Source of the DNA: Cytospora piceicola
Taxonomy: Eukaryota > Ascomycota > Sordariomycetes > Diaporthales > Cytosporaceae
Direction of reading: 5' to 3'
Assembly: GCA_023375675.1 (NCBI GenBank)
Contig: JALQBC010000015.1
Coordinates: 310,001-374,000 of the forward strand
Length of the DNA: 64,000 nucleotides
Shown here: positions 22,857 through 34,728 of the stretch, piece by piece
Layout of the letters: every line of letters begins with the position of its first letter
Numbering within the stretch: position 1 is the first letter of the stretch
Translations under genes and position numbers: made by a program
Notes under the pieces: generated by a model
The model's database searches: none
Seen by the model: the letters and a program-made list of their open reading frames with translations, nothing else
Told to the model about the DNA's origin: nothing

Positions 22857-23435
22857 GGGGAGATGCAGGGAGGTGCATACGTGGGATGTATTGTATATAT
22901 GATGAATGATGTTTGAATGTGGCTGCCGAATGTGTATGGAATGCAAGGCACAGCAGACAGACATGCAAAAAGACGGTAAGAATATAAAAAGAATATTAAA
23001 AAAAATTAAAAAAATCAGAATAAAATTAGTGATAAAGGCAAAAAGAGTTCGGCCGCGCGATTGCGCGGCCTACATCTCTCTCCCGGAAGGGGACTTCACC
23101 CAGGCCTCGAAGGTTAACATTGGGTGGCTCGGGGGCGGAGGCCCCCGGTCGTAATCGAACTCAGGCGTCCAGGGTGGTGTTGCAATGGTAGAATTGTACA
23201 ATCATACCACTACACCATCACCCGGTGATAGAACCGAAGAAACGCTTGGTTTATAAGGGCAAGTGTCGCCGTGTGGTGAGGCTATCATGTGTAAGTGCGC
23301 CAGTTCTGCCCCCCCCCCAGCACTGCTCCTATGTCAGGGTTTGGGTTGTTATCGATAAACAGTTGGGAAAGCCGAGCCCCTCGTGACAAAACTTTTGATT
23401 TTGAGTCACATTGAAGGAGGCTTGTAGACAGCGGA
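22857..23435. other. Intergenic with tRNA-like element
   Basis: Spacer between the ferric reductase gene and the ArgRS gene. An AT-rich stretch (22980-23040) is followed by a GC-rich, strongly structured block with tRNA-like boxes on the minus strand, annotated separately. A poly-C run lies at 23310-23319. Confidence 0.6.
23040..23230 (-). ncRNA. tRNA-like Pol III element (SINE or ncRNA candidate)
   Basis: On the minus strand there is an A-box TGGTGTAGTGG (plus 23207-23217) and, 45 bp downstream, a B-box-like GAGTTCGATTA (23152-23162). These match the internal promoter of Gly/Glu-type tRNAs. The T-stem does not pair and no clean anticodon arm forms, so it is not a normal tRNA. Downstream are two strong hairpins, one over GGGGGC..GCCCCC near 23131-23147 and a perfect GGCCGCGC/GCGCGGCC palindrome at 23051-23070. 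A T5 run at 23040-23044 could terminate Pol III. It could be a tRNA-derived SINE, a small structured RNA, or a decayed tRNA. Confidence 0.45.
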
Positions 23436-25836
23436 ATGAATCATAGTGGTGTTTTATTTTATAAGAAGGGTATGAACGTCTTTCGTCCGATTACACGACG
23501 TTCCGATATTTCTCTTCTCAAATCAATCCGACTTGTTCCCGTCCAGCGATCCATTTCAAGAATCGCGACCGTAACCGCAGCGTCACGACTACAGCGTTCC
23601 AAGGACCCCTCCGCCGCAAAATCCAACCCCACCACTTCTTCCACGACTCTCATCCCGGCCTTGTTTGCGACCACAGCTGTAAAACCCTATAACAACAGGA
23701 GTTTGTCTACATCTCGACCCAATTACACCCTCACCCACACCCACACCCACACCTATCCACCCTACCAGAACGGCGTGCTCAACATGGCGCCCGGAATCGA
23801 CGAGCTGGTGAAGCTCACCTCCGACCTCCAACTCGACAACATCCGCGACAAGTTCCCAGCCTGTTACCCCGAGGTAAACCCCATCGACGTCTACCGCGCA
23901 CACCTGACGAACATTCTCGAGGAGATTACCGGAGTTGACCGTACCATTATTTACAACGCCATACAATGGACGCAAGGTCTGGACAAGGGCGACCTGATTG
24001 TCGCCGCGCCCGCCCTCAGGGTCAAGGGCAAGAAGCCCGATGAGCTTGCCAAGGAGTGTCTGGACAAGGTTAGTCTCACTTCTACGTGCCCCTCTCTTGA
24101 GGATTAACGAAGTGCTAAAGTGAAATCCTTGTGGACAGTTCCCAGAGAACGACCCTCTCGTCGAGAAGCCAGTGGTGACTGGATACTTCATGTCCTTTTA
24201 CTTCAAGGCCGCACCCCTCACGAAAGCTGTCGTCCCCCTGATCCGATCTCTCGGTACAGACTTCGGCAAGAACCCAGCACACGGACTGCGTGACCCCAAG
24301 AACCCCGAGGACCGGAAGCGCATCATCGTCGAGTTCTCGTCGCCCAACATCGCAAAGCCTTTCCACGCCGGCCACCTGCGGAGTACCATCATCGGTGGTT
24401 TCATCTCGAACCTGTACGAGGGCGCAGGATGGGATGTCACCCGGATCAACTACCTGGGTGACTGGGGAAAGCAGTACGGCATGCTTGCCCTGGGCTTCGA
24501 GCGCTACGGCGACGAGGAGCTGCTCACCAAGGACCCCATCAACCACCTCTTCAACATCTACGTCAAGATCAACCAGGAGATCAAGGCCGAGGACGAGAAG
24601 ATCAAGGAGCTGAAGGCGGAGGGCAAGGAGGCTGAGGCGGCTGAGCTGGCGAGCAGCAGCTCGGATGAGCAAGCCCGCAAATACTTCAAGAAGATGACGG
24701 AAGGTGACGAGGCTGCCTTGGCGCAATGGCGACGATTCCGGGACCTTAGCATCATCCGCTACAAGGAGACGTACGCCCGGTTGAACATCCACTTCAACAG
24801 CTACTCCGGCGAGAGTCAGGTGTCCGAGGACGCGATGGAGGCCGCGGCGAAGAAGATGGAGGAGATGGGCATTTCTACCGAGTCGGACGGCGCCAGGATT
24901 GTCGACTTTGCGAGCCTCATCCCAGGAAAGGAGGGCAAGCGCCTCGAGCGCCCCATCATCCGGAAGAAGGACGGCACGGCGCTGTACCTGACCCGTGATA
25001 TCAGCGAGCTTCTCGGCCGTCACGAGAAGTACCAGTTCGACCAGATGATCTATGTTGTCGCGTCGCAGCAGGATCTGCACCTGAAGCAGCTCTTCAAGAT
25101 CGTCGAGCTCATGGGCCACAAGGAGATTGCGGCCAAGTGCCAGCACATCAACTTCGGCATGGTCCTGGGAATGAGCACCCGCAAGGGAACCGTGAAGTTC
25201 CTGGACGATATCCTCCGGGACGTTGCCGACAAGATGCACGAGGTCATGAGGAAGAACGAGGACAAGTACTCCCAGGTCAAGAACCCCGAGGCTGTTGCCG
25301 ATGTCCTCGGTATCAGCAGTGTGATGGTCCAGGACATGACTGGCAAGAGGTATGTGGCCGTGCCATGAGAAACAATTTTGAGTACAAGACTTTGCGTGCT
25401 GACAAGACATGACAGGATCAACAACTACCCCTTCAACATGGACGCCATGACCTCGTTCGAGGGCGACACGGGCCCCTACCTCCAGTACGCGCACGCGCGC
25501 CTCTGCTCGATCGAGCGGAAGGCGGCCATCCCGGCCGCGGAGCTCGAGACGGCCGACCTGTCGCTGCTGACGGAGCCGCACGCCGTCAACCTCGTGCGGG
25601 CGCTCAGCCAGTGGCCCGACGTGGTGCAGAACACGCTCAAGACGCTGGAGCCGACGACGGTGGTGGTGTACCTGTTCAAGCTGACGCACGTGCTCAGCTC
25701 GTCGTACGACCAGCTCAAGATTGTGGGTAGCGAGCGGGAGCTGCAGAAGGCGCGCATGGCGCTGTACGACGCCGCGCGGCTGGTCATCGCCAACGGGATG
25801 CGGGTCTTGGGCCTGTCGCCTGTGGAGCGGATGTAG
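23436..25836 (+). CDS. Arginyl-tRNA synthetase, probably dual cytosolic/mitochondrial
   Basis: Three exons, join(23436..24068, 24139..25349, 25416..25836), phases 0 and 2. Class I synthetase: the HIGH signature is HAGH in AKPFHAGHLRSTIIG, the KMSKS equivalent is MSTRKGT, and ArgRS-specific INYLGDWGKQYG and EGDTGPYLQYAHARL are present. An N-terminal Add1-type domain starts around GIDELVKLTSDLQ, and the anticodon-binding helices end VLGLSPVERM. Three in-frame ATGs exist. 23784 (MAPGIDELV) gives a 638-aa cytosolic form. 23472 (742 aa) and 23436 (754 aa) add a leader rich in Arg, Ser and Thr with almost no acid, typical of a mitochondrial presequence. The leader holds a THTHTHTY run from a CACACC repeat. 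It charges tRNA-Arg with arginine. Catalytic identity is secure; dual targeting is inferred. Confidence 0.95.
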
Positions 25837-26537
25837 AGTGAGGGGGGAAAGGAGATGGGAAAGTAAAAAAGATTTGACTGTAAAAAATGGAAAGAAAGGA
25901 GAGGAAAGGGGGGATGATACTTGTGCAGAGTCTGATTCCCCCGTCGGCGCTATCGGGAATGAATGTACGATGTCCCAGAAGTGGAAAATGAAACACCAAA
26001 AAATAACAATATCCATCCATGAAGCATGTTCACGATTCTCGCGATTCTAATAGTCCGTGGTTCGAGGGCCTACAATGTCGTCTATTACGGCATCAGCCCC
26101 GGAGGAACGGCTGAGCAGTGCAAGTCTTTATGCAGAAGCTAAATCTCTCGACCTTAGAGCTCGTTCGTTCCTGGCTGGCCCTGAGACCGGCGGAGGCGAC
26201 AGGCTGGTTACGGCCGAGTTAGACCCGAAAGAACTTGGTTCGGTAAAGGGACTTAAGTATGGATGGATGGTAATGGACATTATTAGAGGCCTGAGGTTCT
26301 GGAGATGAGAGTTGATAGGACGCCACGATGGACAACAGTGCTGGGACAGTCTGGCTCTCAACCTACTGAGGATCAGAATGAAGGATACGTAGGGCTTAGG
26401 GAATAGAACGGTACAGATGTAGGATTCGGAGGAATGTCCATTGTCTTTCTATAATCGCTTCATGAGACCTGACCCTAGAATGAAACACCGTTTCGTATAC
26501 AACCCACTATGGTCTTGTGCCTCACCAGACCTAACAT
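25837..26537. other. Intergenic, no gene seen
   Basis: Spacer between the convergent ends of the ArgRS gene and the FAD monooxygenase gene. No coding frame with domain content. Confidence 0.6.
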
Positions 26538-28033
26538 TCACTGACCTTTATTCTCCTCCTCCAACTCAGCCAAAGCACTCTCCCAGACCCTCCCGATATG
26601 ATTCTGGTAGATCCAACTCATATCCTTGCCCTCCCTGATGACCTTGATCTTCACCCTCTCCTCCTCCGTCAGACCCCCCGTACCAACCTCCAACTCCCTC
26701 AGCCTCTCACTCCTCTTACTCGCCTCGCCAGCAAGGTGCTCGTACATCCTCGAATAATACGGCACCCTCACCCTGTCAAACAGCCGCAGCGCCTTGGCAG
26801 TGTCGTTCCCGAAGCGCCGCAGCGCCTGCGCGATGACCCACCCGTCCTCCATGGCGAACCCGGCGCCGGACCCGAACGCCCCCGACAGCGCGTGCGACGA
26901 GTCCCCCACCAGCACCACCCTGCCGCCCCACGCCGCCAGGCTGCCCAGCTCGGGCCCCGCGAACGCCGCGAACTCGCGCCACGCCCCGGCGGGGACCTCG
27001 GCCAGGGCCGCCCGCGCCGCGGCCAGGTACCCCCCGAAGTGGCCCTCGACGTGCGCGTTGGCCACGGGGACCCCCCAGGCCACCTTGCTCGCGCCGTGCG
27101 CGGCCGGGTCCTGGTGCTCGCGCGCGGCGATCTCGCCGAGGCCCTCGCCCACGGGCGAGAAGTACACGTGCGAGGTGGGGAGGTGCCACCAGCCCGTCGT
27201 GGCGAAGCGCGCGTCGTGCTTGGTGAGGGAGGAGAGCGGGAGGAGGGACCGCCAGATGGTGGTGCCCGTGAAGGCTAGGGGGTAGTCCGGCCAGGCGGAG
27301 TCTCGGACGACCTGGTTTTTTGCTGCTGTTTAGCAATCACTTATGGGTTGCAGGAAGGGGGAAGGGGTACGGGATGGAGGGGAACCTACAGAGCGGATGC
27401 CGTCGGCACCGACGACCAGATCCGCCGTCTCACTCGTCCCGTCCGCAAACTTCAGCTCAACACCCTCGTCGCCGAGGTCAACAATCTTGTCCAGCTTCTT
27501 CCCCAGCTGGATGACACCCGGGGGGACATGAGCCAGCAGGGCGGACTGTAGCTTTGTCCTCTGCGTCCGGATGGTCGGTCTCCTCTGCCAATCCCCCGCC
27601 GGCCACTCCGGGTCCCCCGGGCGCTCAAACCGGTGAAGTTCTTCTCCCGAACGGCCATTCCTGTAAGACTGAATTAGTCACATCCGTTCCATCTCTGCAT
27701 GAACGATGAACGACCGGAAGTCCGGAAAGAGGCGAAGAACAACAAACCAAAAGAGGTGAAAGTGACTTACATGTTGAGCACCACATTCGACTGGTGCCCA
27801 CTCGTAAGCGAGTCGGCCGCCCCCAGGAGCTCGAGGACGTTCCACGAGTTGGGCCCGATGTTGATGCCCGCGCCCACCTCCCGGAGCACCTTGTCCTTCT
27901 CGTAAAGGTGCACCTGCACGCCCGGGGTTTTGTGTAGCGCGATGGCTGTGGCCAGGCCGCCGGGCCCGCCACCTACGATGGCAACTCTCAGGTTGGGCGG
28001 TGGCGAGGCATGTCCATTGCCGTTGACAGTCAT
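26538..28033 (-). CDS. FAD-dependent monooxygenase, salicylate hydroxylase-like (435 aa)
   Basis: Three exons, complement(join(26538..27311, 27390..27660, 27771..28033)), phases 2 and 0. The ADP-binding motif is VAIVGGGPGGLATA (residues 17-30). A GAGINIGPNS segment follows. The DG motif is VVGADGIRS (ends at 178), and the second FAD motif is VLVGDSSHA (about residue 314). This order is that of group A aromatic hydroxylases (PHBH/salicylate hydroxylase fold), which use NADPH and O2 to hydroxylate an aromatic ring. There is no C-terminal membrane anchor, so it is probably cytosolic. The substrate is unknown. The gene is not beside other pathway enzymes, which fits catabolism or detoxification at least as well as a biosynthetic cluster. 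Confidence 0.9.
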
Positions 28034-29064
28034 GATGGTTATCCTCCGGGGTTATGTGGTGTGTCTATTTTGAGTGGTGTCGGATACAAAGGTGAAATTC
28101 TACCACGTTCAACGCTGATGTAAATCTCCTCGAGCTAATGTGGTCGAGAAACTGTATGTTACTATGTTCCAGATCAAATGATACGCCCCATTCTTTTTGT
28201 ATATGAGGGACTTGAACGTCCATCCCGGGCCTACTCAAACATGGAAGTACTCCTCCAAAGGCGTGTCGTCAACAAGCCTGCTGATTGCGTGCTTATCTAC
28301 CGAGCACTTCACACTGCACCGCGATGAGCACTTCGACACCTGCATATAAGAGATCAGGCCATTCAGACAGGTGATGATAAGAGTGACGATGGATTGCTCA
28401 GCGCGATATGCTCAAAATATTTGTTCCCGAACAAGCGAGTTCCGGCAACGGCGAGCGAGGAAACATGAAGACAAACAAACCCCGCCGATGAGCCCTCATG
28501 TCTGGGTTCCTGTTTCGAATCCGTCCATATCCCTCGAAAATTCCAAAATCGACAACGCAAAACATATACACATTCACAGGCCGCAAAATCTCAGGCTCAT
28601 GCACCTTTTTCTGCTCGCAAGGACATGTGACAAAAGAGAGAACAAGAAAACAGGGAATCGATCCCACGCTGATAAGCGTGAGCTCGCCACGCACTCGACT
28701 TGTGTAAAATAAGAAAAAAAGGGGGGTATAATCACACAAACGAAAGTCTCGTAGCCGGCGTCCAATCTTCAACCGGCCTTGGTTCTGTGGGTGCTATGTC
28801 TGTCGCTTCATCCCTAGGTCGTTTTCACTTCCCACCAAAACAATAAAGAAAAAGGAGAAATGTCTTTCCTCCGGACGGTCTTGCGCCTGCTGCGCTATGC
28901 CGTTGATATTTCCATCTTTTGGTTGATTATTGTATCATTACTGCATAGCCCATCGTATCGTCGTGCTCTGTATCAATTGAGATCCGTTCGAACCTCAAGG
29001 GTGGTAGTTGTAATCCACCATTTGCAAGTGCCATCACTTGGCCGATCCTCACTGCACTCTGCAC
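28034..29064. other. Intergenic, no gene seen
   Basis: Between the 5' end of the monooxygenase gene and the 3' end of the LEA-like gene. A-rich 28707-28722. Frames on both strands are short and mutually overlapping. Confidence 0.55.
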
Positions 29065-32000
29065 TTACAACTCATCCTTCAGGTGCTGAGTCGCCTTCTT
29101 CACCTCCTCAGTCGCCTCCGTGGCGACACTAGCCACAGTCTCAGAGGCAACGCTGGCAAAGCTATTCACAGAGCCAGTCGCTCCGGAGTACGCCCCAGCA
29201 AGGCGGGAATACACGCTCTCGCTGAAGGTGGGCTCCTTGCCAACGAGAAGCTCTGACACGATGCTGCTGACAACAACATAGTGCTTCGAGGCTTCATCTG
29301 AGGCAGCGGCGGCGTATGTTCCCGCAGCACTAGTGACAGTACCGGCACCGCCTCCGAGAGCCTCAGTTGCAGAGGCAGCATAATCGCCCGCTGCGCTGCA
29401 GACGCTTTCGTACCACGGAGTCGGGGTAGGTGCACCGTAGATTTGATTGCTGATCTGTTCCAGCATCGCGTTCCAGCTTTCCAGCGCATAGGTCCCAGCG
29501 GACTCTGCAGCGGCAGCAGCATTGTCGTAGCCGGCAGCGACGTTGTCGTAACCGGCTGCTGCGGCTGAGGCAGCACTATCGTACCCGACTGCTGCGGCTG
29601 ATGCAGCATTATCGTAACCGGCTGCTGCGACCGAGGCAGCATTATCGTAACCAGCAGCAACGTTATCGTAACCAGCTGCTGCAACCGAGCTGGCCTTCTC
29701 CTCAGCCGCAGATGCCGCTGCCGAGGCGTTCTCGCCGGCGGCTGCTGCTGCCGAGGCTGCAGACTCGCTGGCAACAGAAGCCACGGACGACACAGTGCCG
29801 GCAAAATCAGTGGGCGTGGGCGTCGCAGTCATGGAGCTGAGGGCACTGGATGCGGCCGCCAGGAACTCGGAGTATCGCACTTGGGCAACACCGAGCCCGG
29901 CGTAGTAGTTGTATTGGGCATTGTGGAGGAGCTTCTCAACGTTCTCGCCGGCAGCCGCCGTGGCGGAGGACAGGGACTCGCCAGCGGCGGAAGCCATGGA
30001 GGAGGCTGTACCGGAAATATCAGTTGGCGTTGCAGTAGCCAGACCGATAGCGATCTTTGCGTCCTCGTACTGCTGCTCGGCCCAAGATCTACCCTCACTC
30101 AGTCTCTGGGCAGCAATCGATTCCACGTTGGCCCAGTTCGCAAATGTAGGCATAGTGGGAAGAGCATTGGTGGTCGTGGTGGCGAAGAGGCCATGCTGGG
30201 CCGCACCGAGGGCCGCATCCAGTTGGGAGCTGGCAGCAGCAACTGCGTTACCGTAGGCTGAAGTCACGGAGGCCAGCATCTGCTCGTGCATAGGCTTGGG
30301 GGTACCAGAGACCTGGACAGAGGCCACAGACAAAGCCTGGGAGTATCGCTCAGCAGCCCCGGCCAAGGCAGCGGAGTAAGCTGAGCTGGCTGCCGATGAG
30401 ATCGTAGCCGGGATGTCGGACTGAATCGCAGAGATGGCACTTTCGGCAGCTCCGAAGGTGTCATCGTCCAGAATGGGTTGACGGCTGGGAACTGACTGTG
30501 CAGCTGCTCCCAGGAAGGCAGACTTGACCGATGCGGTGGCAGATGAAGCTACTGGCTCATCGACCGGCGACACGTCAGCTGCAACAGGCTCGGCAACCTC
30601 GTCGACAGGCACATGAGCAGTGCCGGGCTCGGCGGTTTCCGTGGCCTCCGTAGCCTTACCAGCAACATCAGGAGTCTCCTCCAGGACAGCACTCGACGCC
30701 AGACCTGGCGCACCATCGGTCTCAGTGGAAGTAGAAGCCTCAGATGACGCCTCGGCTTCAGCTTCGGATGCAGCTGCTTCTGCAGCCGCCGCTCTCTCCG
30801 CTTCATCAGCGGCACGCCGAGTTACTTCGGGGTCGAACTCGTCGGAGTTATCCTTGGAAACAATCTTCCAACCCGCTGCCTGCTTCACCGCTGCAAGCTC
30901 CTTTGCCGCCGATTGAGCCAGTTCCATGGCTTGACTCTCGACAGCGTGGCCTTCATCCTGAGCAGCCTCCAGTCCGGGGTGGTTCGTGATGAGATTCTTA
31001 AGATCCACTTGCCACTCGTCGAAGCGCTCCTTGAGAAGGTGGTACTGGGCCCAGTCCTTGTAAGTGACACCATCCATCCAGGCCCACTTCATGCCGATCT
31101 TCTGCAACGCCAGATCGCGGATGCTGTCAAGGATCTTGAAGTGGTTCTCGGCAATCTGTGTGACTGTTGCTTGCATTTCGTTCTCATACTCCTCCCTCCA
31201 ATTCCGGACGCTCTGCGACTTGTCCTTGATCTGCAAGCCAGCCTTCCGCACTGCAGCAGTAATCTTCTCTTGAGCGGTCTCTGGCGTCTCGGAATCACTC
31301 TTGACTAAGCTGATGGTGTCCTTGATATCTCTCTTCAGGGTCGCCAATTCTGCCTCGATGGTGTCTTCCAATTGCTTCACTAGAGACGTTCCTGTGGTAT
31401 TGGCCTGGTGTTCAATCATGCGCTTGGAAATCTCGTGAATGCGCTCGGCGATTTCGGCAGCACCTTCATCAGCAGCTTTCGTATACTTCGCTTGCCAAGC
31501 CTTCAGGTCCTCTGCGACAGTCTCACGTACATCCCGGCGGTCGTCGCCCTCGTTTGGCGATGCCTTAGGAGCAGGAATTTCATCGCCCCCGATCTTGGTC
31601 TTGGCAGCGTCAGTGGGAGCCGCAGCCTCTTCCGAGCCTGGTGGAGCGGCAACAGACGAGCTGGGCTCAGATGAGGAAGACGTCAAGGCAGGGCTAGCGG
31701 CGGGTGTAGCAGACGTGGAGGAAACCGAGCCTGTGGGCTTTGTGAATGACGAGGCGACCTTGGCCGCAGTGCTGTCACAGCGAGTTAGCCCATCTTCATG
31801 AAGTAGTACGGACGAGTGGCGACTTACCTGGAAAAGGCCTCGACGGTCTTGTGGGTGCTGTTACCGTTGTAGCGTCCAAGTCTCCGGCCGATCTTGTGCA
31901 ATTGAGGTTCTACATTCTCAGCATAGAGGAAACGAATCTGAGGCAAGATGGTACCATCCAGGAAGAAATATGTCTTGTTCCAGGCCCAAGCCACGGAAGG

Positions 32001-32795
32001 AACTGCAGTTTCAGTAGTGAATGTGGACGCGGTTTGGTACCCTTGGTGTACATAAGGCTGTACGAAGACATAGCTCGGCAAAACCAGGTTGTTGTATGTC
32101 TGGAAGGTGTTGGCCTTGGCAATATCATAATACGGTGCGACGGCAGAAGAAACGCGGTCGACATGGGGAGCAAGACTCTCGTCGTAGGTGACCTTGGCCA
32201 GAGCTTGGTATTTTGTCAACTGGGGCTGGACGTCCTTTGCCCATCGTTCCTGGCCAAGAGCCTGGGCCTGGGCGATGCGTGGGGCTCCGTGCTTGGATGC
32301 ATAGGACCAGGCGGGTGTCAGGACCTTCTGGTCGACCTTCTCATAGTATGGGCGGGCTAGCTCTACATAAGGAGCAGCATAGGCGTCATAGTATGGCTCG
32401 ACATGCGGCGTGACGGTGTGTTTGAGCTGGAAGTATGGCTTGCAGAGCCGGGGAGAGTCGTTGTTGCATTCGTCGAGCGTAGCAGGACACCAAAAGAGGA
32501 TGGTCAGGATGGAGTACCAGGTAAGTAGGCTGTGATAGATATCGAGTTAGCGCCTACACGGATGGAGAGAAGAAGAAGACTGGCAGGAGAAAGGTAAACG
32601 GTTAGAAGAGGCGCATGCTCACCGAGCGACAACACCGAAAGTCCAAGAGAGCAGGCCTTGGCGTTGCTTTGGTGTTGGTGTTCTCCGGGGATTGGTAGCA
32701 TGACCGTTCATAAGGTGGGTATGGCCGTTGAGGCCGTTGATGCCATTCATGGCCTTTGGTGAGACCTTGAGGGAGCCTTTCTTAGAATCCTCCAT
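29065..32795 (-). CDS. LEA-like/'hoxa13-annotated' ER protein ending in KDEL (1193 aa)
   Basis: Three exons, complement(join(29065..31771, 31828..32529, 32623..32795)), phases 2 and 2. A short basic N-tail is followed by a hydrophobic signal-anchor (residues about 60-75, LLTWYSILTILFWCPATL). Next comes the family core with repeated PYYD/PYVELARPYYEK and PQLHKIGRRLGRYNG phrases. A charged helical region follows (LKRDIKDTISLVKSD; WAWMDGVTYKDWAQYHLLKE). The C-half is Ala/Ser-rich with VA(A)GYDNAAS repeats, and the chain ends ATQHLKDEL. Databases often label this family 'transcription factor hoxa13', but nothing here resembles a homeodomain. Signal-anchor plus C-terminal KDEL argues for an ER location with the bulk in the lumen. 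Ala-rich amphipathic repeats recall LEA proteins, so a protective or scaffold role is inferred. Confidence 0.85.
29500..29700 (-). repeat. In-gene 30-bp-class coding repeats (AAAGYDNAAS)
   Basis: Six or more imperfect copies of a unit encoding VAAGYDN(AAS), lengths 21-30 bp, all preserving frame. The pattern (Gly-Tyr-Asp in an Ala/Ser background) recurs in loosely spaced form elsewhere in the C-half. Copy number is likely to vary between strains. Confidence 0.75.
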
Positions 32796-33285
32796 GGCGG
32801 CGAGAGGAGGCGAGGCAGCAAATAGCGCCAGGCTGAGAGGGAGGAAAGCACGTCAGAGCAAGACCGCGGGTCAAACAACAACAAATAGAGTGATGTCGGT
32901 GATGTCGGTGATGTCGAGTCAGGCTGATGTTTCTCCAATGGCTTACATTTACATGTAAAGTAGAGCCAGTGAGATAGTTTGATGTGGTATGGAGGCAAAA
33001 ACAATTGGGCACAGGCAGACAGGCTGACAAGCTGATGAAGTTCAAATGTTGTCCTATTTGACAGCAGACGTCATGGCTACTTTGTGTTAGAGACAAAGGT
33101 GTGATGAGGAAGGTCTAGGCCGATCTTGCGATCACTGGTCGCGGTTTTGCTACAAAACAAGCTTGCATGGCCAGGGGAGCCTGGAGCGCCTGAGCTTGGA
33201 CGTCAGAGGCTTGATAGTGGAGCAACGCTGTAGGGGCACGGGCCAAACAGAGAGCAGCGCAACGTTCAAGCTTCTGCAGAATGCA

Positions 33286-33342
33286 GGATATTCTGGATAT
33301 TATAGATGTTTTGGATATCTTGGATATCTTGGATATTTTGGG
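33286..33342. repeat. Tandem (TTGGATATC)n-like repeat
   Basis: About six imperfect 9-10 bp copies of GGATATT/TTGGATATC. Confidence 0.75.
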
Positions 33343-33683
33343 ATGGATGCATAGAGTTTCAAAAGACCAAGCAAACCTTGGGATCGGCCACTTAACTCTC
33401 AGTGATTTGAATGAATATGAGCTACTCAGGTAATTGAAATAATATTAGAGATTAAAAAAGACATACAGGTAGGCCCAACCCATCAATTTCTTCCAAGGGT
33501 TCCAAGTTTGTCATAGTACCTACTACCCCTACTGAGCACCTAGGTGCTGTGTACTGTAGGTAGTAAGTCCATGCATATGCCCAGGCACTACCTAGGTATG
33601 GATGATAACCAAGATTGCCCTTCCCCCCATTTCTACTACAATATCAAGTAGCACGACTATCCTATCCCGTTAAACGTCATCGA

Positions 33684-33752
33684 GCCTAGGTACCTAGGTA
33701 CTCTATCTATTATAGGTAGGTACCTAGGTAGGTACCTAGGTACCTAGGTAGA
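33684..33752. repeat. TACCTAGGTA palindromic repeat, longest in window
   Basis: Alternating TACCTAGG and TAGG units, almost entirely self-complementary, so the block could extrude as a cruciform. A 20-bp unrelated stretch near 33700-33714 interrupts it. Confidence 0.8.
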
Positions 33753-34728
33753 CATTTTGTATGGACAGTGACGGGCGGTATGCACAGTTTAGCAGCCCTG
33801 GAGATTAGATACCGTCTTTGTTCACCCGTTTCCTTCTTACATTCAACCACTCGGGTACCCACCTGGGCAGTTCCTTGTAAGCTCTGAGACACATGAACCA
33901 CCTGGGCACATCATACCAAAAAGACCACTGGGTAACAGACATCGGTGATGCAATCAATACCTACCTAGGTACCTAAGGTAGGTACTATGTAAATTTCGAT
34001 ACTCGAACCCACCAAATTCCCACTCTATAACATGTACATGTGATGCTATCATGTGCATATGAACTCAGTAAAGGCATAGATAAACTGTTTGGTAGCCACC
34101 TTATGGTAATTCGTTGTAAGTGCTTTAATGACGAAATACCAAAGAAACCTTGAGACCCTTTGGGAGCTCGAAATGCGACGATAAGAAAATAGATACCTAA
34201 GTAGGCCGCGGACACAGAGGGAGGGGCACTCGTGGTTATCGATAAGATGATAAGCCTGGGGGCACCCTCGGAGTTCGGGTCGGTCTCCCTCCGGTTTGCT
34301 CAACCGAACGCCCCTTGTGTTCCTGCTTACCACTGCGGGATCACCACCATCTATCTACACTTGCGACTTCAAGCACTCTTGGAGTATCAACCGTCCACCT
34401 GGCTAACCTCCGCCCCTGCGAACAAAATCCACTTCTCGCCTCTTCGCGAATTTGCTGCCCCAGTAGCATCTGCAATACTTCAAGAGGGTCAATTTACTCC
34501 TCGGAACTTCTTTGGTTGCCAGATGCTCAACACAGCCCGACGCTCCTACCAAGCTTGTCCTTCTCCAACCCTACGAAATCGCCTCGCGCTCGGAATTCCT
34601 ACATACGAAGCATACAACAGAGCCGGCTAGACGATTCGATCCTCAAAAGAAAACGACAACGTCCTATGAACCTAACATAGCCGACTTCGCTCTCGAGGGG
34701 CGTTGCCCCAAATCCACGACCAGCCGAC

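Larger units (their letters stand above)
32796..34728. other. Intergenic/5' regions with repeats
   Basis: Divergent spacer between the LEA-like gene and the Doa10 gene. It contains a TGATGTCGG triplet repeat near 32892-32918, a TTGGATATC tandem repeat, and several TACCTAGGTA clusters (33520-33600, 33684-33752, 33958-33985). The last 400 bp are probably the Doa10 promoter and 5' UTR. No gene is seen. Confidence 0.55.

Noticed and set aside
23150..23230. Functional tRNA-Gly/Glu gene
   Set aside because: A- and B-boxes are present but T-stem and anticodon stem do not pair, so it is called tRNA-like only.
26598..27285. Long frames on both strands over the FAD monooxygenase
   Set aside because: Compositional shadows of the GC-rich third positions; only the minus-strand frame ending at 26538 carries the FAD motifs.
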